From: Govania unica
GTDB lineage: Bacteria > Pseudomonadota > Alphaproteobacteria > Sphingomonadales > Govanellaceae
Assembly: GCF_027920805.1 (NCBI RefSeq)
Contig: NZ_JANWOI010000003.1
Location: 310,001-374,000 of the forward strand
Direction of reading: 5' to 3'
Length of the DNA stretch: 64,000 nt
A program made the position numbers and the translations under genes. Of this stretch, positions 61,211 through 64,000 are shown piece after piece (position 1 is the first letter of the stretch; the number at the start of each line of letters is the position of its first letter). The notes under the pieces are model-generated. The model searched no databases. It was not told where the DNA came from and saw nothing but the letters and a program-made list of their open reading frames with translations.

Positions 61211-62860
61211 ATGAGTGCTGTGGACGGGGCAAGACAGTCATGGGCGACGCTTCCGGCGCGGAAGGCGCTGCGGATTGCGCGGGCCAGCGCTTATGCCGAC
61301 GGGCGGATTTTGCGCAGTGACCGCATTGTCGAGGCGCTTGAAGCGCTGATCGAGCCTGGCGACCGGGTGGCATTGGAAGGCAATAATCAGAAACAGGCGG
61401 ATTTTTTGTCGCGGTCGCTGGCCATGGTCGATCCGGCCAAGGTTCATGGGATCAATCTGCTGATCTCGACCCTTGGGCGGCGGGAGCATCTGGATCTTTT
61501 TGAACGCGGCATTGCCCGGCGGGTGGATTTCTCCTTTGCCGGGCCGCAAAGCCTGCGCATGGCGCAATTGCTTGAAGACGACAAACTCGAAATCGGGGCG
61601 ATCTATACCTATATCGAGCTTTATGCCCGCATGTTTGTGGACCTTACGCCGCAGATCGCGCTTGTCTGTGCGGAGCAGGCGGATGCCGAGGGCAATCTTT
61701 ATACCGGCGCCAACACCGAAGACACCCCGACCATTGTCGAGGCGGCGGCCTTTCGCCATGGCGTGGTGATCGTGCAGGTCAATGAAATCGTCGACAAGCT
61801 TCCGCGCGTCGATATTCCCGGGTCCTGGGTGGATTTTGTGGTCAAGGCCGATCGTCCTTATGCGGTCGAGCCGCTGTTCACGCGCGATCCCCGGCATATC
61901 GGCGATTTGCAGATTCTGATGGGGATGATGGTCATCCGCGGCATCTATGAACGGCATGGCGTGACGGCGTTGAATCATGGCATCGGGTTCGATACTGCGG
62001 CCATTGAATTGCTGCTGCCGACTTATGGGGAAAAGCTGGGGCTGAAGGGGAAAATATGCCGCAACTGGGCGCTTAATCCGCATCCCACACTTATTCCGGC
62101 CATTGAGAGCGGCTGGGTTGAAAGTGTCCATTGTTTCGGCAGTGAAGTTGGCATGGGCGAATATATCCGCGCGCGGCCGGATATCTTTTTTGTCGGTCGC
62201 GACGGCAGCATGCGATCGAACCGGGTGTTCTGTCAGTTGGCCGGGCAATATGGGGTCGATCTTTTCATCGGCTCCACCTTGCAGATGGACCGGGATGGCA
62301 ATTCGTCGACGGTGACGCTGGGGCGTCTGGCCGGATTTGGCGGGGCACCGAATATGGGGCATGACCCGCGTGGCCGTCGCCATGCGAGCGAAGCCTGGCT
62401 CAGCCTGATGACCTCGACGGAGCCGGTGGCGCGGGGGCGGAAACTGGTTGTGCAAACGGTGGAGACGTTTAAAGCAGGGGGCATTCCCACCTTTGTCGAG
62501 ACGTTGGACGCGGTGGAGGTTGGCCGCAAAAGCGGCATGCCCATTGCTCCGGTGATGATTTATGGCGATGACGTGTCGCATGTGGTGACCGAGGAAGGCA
62601 TTGCCTATCTTTACAAGGTCGATGGCGAGGAACGGCGGGCGGCTATTGCTGCCGTGGCCGGGGCGACCGAAATCGGCCAGACGGCCAAGCCCAAGGTGAC
62701 GGCGGATTTACGGGCGCGGGGGATCGTAGCTTACCCTGAGGATCTGGGGGTGAGCCCGCTTGAAGCTTCGCGGTCTTTGCTTGCGGCGCGCTCTATCGAT
62801 GATCTCGTGACCTGGTCGGGCGGGCTTTATGATCCGCCAGCCCGGTTCAGGAGCTGGTGA
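61211..62860 (+). CDS. mdcA: Malonate decarboxylase alpha subunit
   Basis: 549 residues of the MdcA (acetyl-S-ACP:malonate ACP transferase) family, e.g. GDRVALEGNNQKQADFLSR, HGINLLISTLGRREHLDLFE, TGANTEDTPTIVEA and LALNP-type NWALNPHPTLIPAIESGWV. It exchanges malonate for acetate on the carrier protein at the start of each decarboxylation round. The start at 61211 (MSAVDG) has GGGAG upstream; the longer ORF adds 14 codons without support. The stop overlaps the mdcB start. Confidence 0.95.
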   Translation: MSAVDGARQSWATLPARKALRIARASAYADGRILRSDRIVEALEALIEPGDRVALEGNNQKQADFLSRSLAMVDPAKVHGINLLISTLGRREHLDLFERGIARRVDFSFAGPQSLRMAQLLEDDKLEIGAIYTYIELYARMFVDLTPQIALVCAEQADAEGNLYTGANTEDTPTIVEAAAFRHGVVIVQVNEIVDKLPRVDIPGSWVDFVVKADRPYAVEPLFTRDPRHIGDLQILMGMMVIRGIYERHGVTALNHGIGFDTAAIELLLPTYGEKLGLKGKICRNWALNPHPTLIPAIESGWVESVHCFGSEVGMGEYIRARPDIFFVGRDGSMRSNRVFCQLAGQYGVDLFIGSTLQMDRDGNSSTVTLGRLAGFGGAPNMGHDPRGRRHASEAWLSLMTSTEPVARGRKLVVQTVETFKAGGIPTFVETLDAVEVGRKSGMPIAPVMIYGDDVSHVVTEEGIAYLYKVDGEERRAAIAAVAGATEIGQTAKPKVTADLRARGIVAYPEDLGVSPLEASRSLLAARSIDDLVTWSGGLYDPPARFRSW

Positions 62861-63705
62861 TGGAGAGGCTACGCGTCAGGCCGGAGGAACAGATTGCCGA
62901 TCTCGCGGTCTGGGCTTTGCTGGAGGAGGCGGAGTTGACGCCGAAACCGGCGCTGGTCGATCGACGAGGATCGGGGGCGCATCATGATCTTGATCTCGGG
63001 TTGTTGCGACGTTCGGCCGAGGCCCTGCGCGACAGTTTCCGCGCCATGGCCGAGGCGGCGGATGGGCGCGCGCCGGATCAGACTTTGCGCGAGCATCTGG
63101 CGCTGATCGGTCGCGCGGGGGAGGTGCGCATGATGGCGGCGACGGGGGGCAGCAATGCCCATCGCGGGGCCATCTGGATTCTGGGGTTGCTGGTTGCGGG
63201 AGTAGCGTCAACTGGAAGCAGTGACCCTTTGTGGATCGCGGCGACGGCGCAGGATATTGCGGGGCATTCCGATCGCTTTGCCCCCGTGAGTGAGAGCAAC
63301 GGCAAGCGCGTGTGCGAGATATTCGGTGTGGCGGGCGCGAGGGGTGAGGCCTTGGATGGTTTTCCCCATGTGATCGAGATCGGCTTGCCCGCGCTCAGGC
63401 AAAGTCGCAAGGCCGGAGCCAGTGAGACAGAGGCGCAGCTTGATGCCTTGCTGTCGATCATGGCGTCGCTGGATGATACTTGTTTGCTGCATCGGGGCGG
63501 CCGTGTGGCGCTTGACACGGCCAAACGCGGGGCGCGGATTGCGTTGGACGCGGGCGGTGCGGCAACTCGCGCAGGCATGGGGTATTTGCATCGGCTTGAT
63601 GCGGATCTGATGGCGTTGTTTGCGTCACCGGGCGGGTCGGCGGATCTTCTGGCCGCGACATTATTTCTGGATCGTTTGGAGAGGGAATTGTCATGGAGCG
63701 TTTGA
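62860..63705 (+). CDS. mdcB: Triphosphoribosyl-dephospho-CoA synthase (malonate decarboxylase)
   Basis: 281 residues of the CitG/MdcB family, which makes the prosthetic group precursor for the carrier protein from ATP and dephospho-CoA. Family marks are LTPKPALVDRRGSGAHHDLDL near residue 25 and GGSNAHRGAIWILGLL. The ATG at 62860 shares one base with the mdcA stop and has AGGAG six bases upstream; a GTG at 62857 is less well spaced. It overlaps mdcC by 13 bases. Confidence 0.93.
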   Translation: MERLRVRPEEQIADLAVWALLEEAELTPKPALVDRRGSGAHHDLDLGLLRRSAEALRDSFRAMAEAADGRAPDQTLREHLALIGRAGEVRMMAATGGSNAHRGAIWILGLLVAGVASTGSSDPLWIAATAQDIAGHSDRFAPVSESNGKRVCEIFGVAGARGEALDGFPHVIEIGLPALRQSRKAGASETEAQLDALLSIMASLDDTCLLHRGGRVALDTAKRGARIALDAGGAATRAGMGYLHRLDADLMALFASPGGSADLLAATLFLDRLERELSWSV

Positions 63706-63986
63706 CCTTTACCTATGAAGCCGGGGAGCGCGTGAACAGTCGGGCTCATGTGGGCGTGGTCGGGTCGGGCGATCTTGAGATTCTGATGGAACTCTCGCCG
63801 GATCAGCAGACCCATGTTGTGGTCAGCACCAGTGTGAATGGCTATGGGCCGGTGTGGAAAATTGTGCTTGATCGGTTTTTCAGTCGGTTTGATGCGGCGG
63901 TGTCCATCGAGATCAATGACTTTGGCGCGACGCCCGGGATGGTGGCGCTCAGGCTTGAACAGGCGGTGGAGGTGATCCGGTCATGA
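63693..63986 (+). CDS. mdcC: Malonate decarboxylase acyl carrier protein (delta subunit)
   Basis: 97 residues with the MdcC pattern RAHVGVVGSGDLEIL; Ser25 in GSGDLE is the attachment site for the phosphoribosyl-dephospho-CoA group made by MdcB and MdcG. The C-terminal INDFGATPGMVALRLEQA is also typical. The stop overlaps the following ATG (ATGA). Confidence 0.94.
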   Translation: MERLTFTYEAGERVNSRAHVGVVGSGDLEILMELSPDQQTHVVVSTSVNGYGPVWKIVLDRFFSRFDAAVSIEINDFGATPGMVALRLEQAVEVIRS

Positions 63987-64000
63987 CGCAGGGGCTGTCG
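63983..64000 (+). CDS. mdcD: Start of the next mdc gene (probably beta subunit), cut by the window edge
   Basis: An ATG overlapping the mdcC stop opens a frame reading MTQGLS up to the window end. In other malonate decarboxylase operons the beta subunit mdcD follows mdcC, so this is the expected identity; six codons are too few to confirm it. Confidence 0.5.

Noticed and set aside
61238-62581. 447-codon minus-strand ORF opposite mdcA
   Set aside because: Histidine/arginine-rich shadow of mdcA without motifs.

Overview
The window is high-GC DNA with dense, often overlapping genes and looks like the chromosome of an alphaproteobacterium. The signs are the sphingomonad/Kordiimonas-type envelope glycosyltransferases, a TonB-dependent receptor, an ArgZ-like enzyme beside rocD, class III alcohol dehydrogenase, an HU protein, and a CCGGGTCAAGCCCGG-type intergenic palindrome. 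The genus cannot be fixed from the sequence. I see no rRNA, tRNA, transposase, phage gene or CRISPR array.

Layout. 0-2 kb: a YbaK-type deacylase, a divergent avidin-like protein and an EamA transporter. 2-14 kb (mostly minus): a hydantoinase/oxoprolinase locus (cupin, HyuA, HyuB, NCS1 permease, amidohydrolase), a TonB receptor and a MalT-like regulator. 14-18 kb: amtB, preceded by a 17-codon ORF resembling the start of PII (GlnK), then a chemoreceptor. 18-21 kb: an arginine-to-glutamate module (arginine dihydrolase-like enzyme, RocD, Lrp regulator) and an SRAP protein. 22-24 kb: a repeat lipoprotein, two glutathione transferases and a Sel1 protein. 24-29 kb: a second hyuAB operon with its own GntR regulator. 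29-32.5 kb: a flavoprotein and a DEAD-box helicase with a repetitive basic tail. 32.7-36.8 kb: a three-gene molybdenum hydroxylase (cytochrome c, 2Fe-2S, Moco subunits). 37-40.4 kb: HU, a BASS transporter, a LysR regulator and glutathione-dependent formaldehyde dehydrogenase. 48.3-52.7 kb: a glutarate-type catabolic block (CoA-transferase, glutaryl-CoA dehydrogenase, GABA/5-aminovalerate aminotransferase, XRE-cupin regulator). 60.4-64 kb: a GntR regulator and the start of the malonate decarboxylase operon (mdcA, mdcB, mdcC, first codons of mdcD).

The most interesting part is a pair of related gene clusters on opposite strands flanking the glutarate block. Cluster A (40.4-48.1 kb, minus) and cluster B (53.2-60.4 kb, plus) each encode an MgtA-like GT4 glycosyltransferase, a single LptF/LptG-type permease, a DUF2141 secreted protein, a second GT4 enzyme, a polytopic membrane protein with a shared DYSGEA motif, and a carbohydrate deacetylase. 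The deacetylase differs: a ChbG/HpnK type in A and a DUF2334 type in B. In B the permease is fused in frame to a third GT4 domain, giving an 812-residue protein. I infer two paralogous systems that build, trim and move an envelope glycolipid through an LPS-exporter-like permease. The substrate is unknown.

Limits: all homology calls are from motif recognition by eye. Starts were moved from the longest ORF where a Shine-Dalgarno sequence or domain boundary argued for it.
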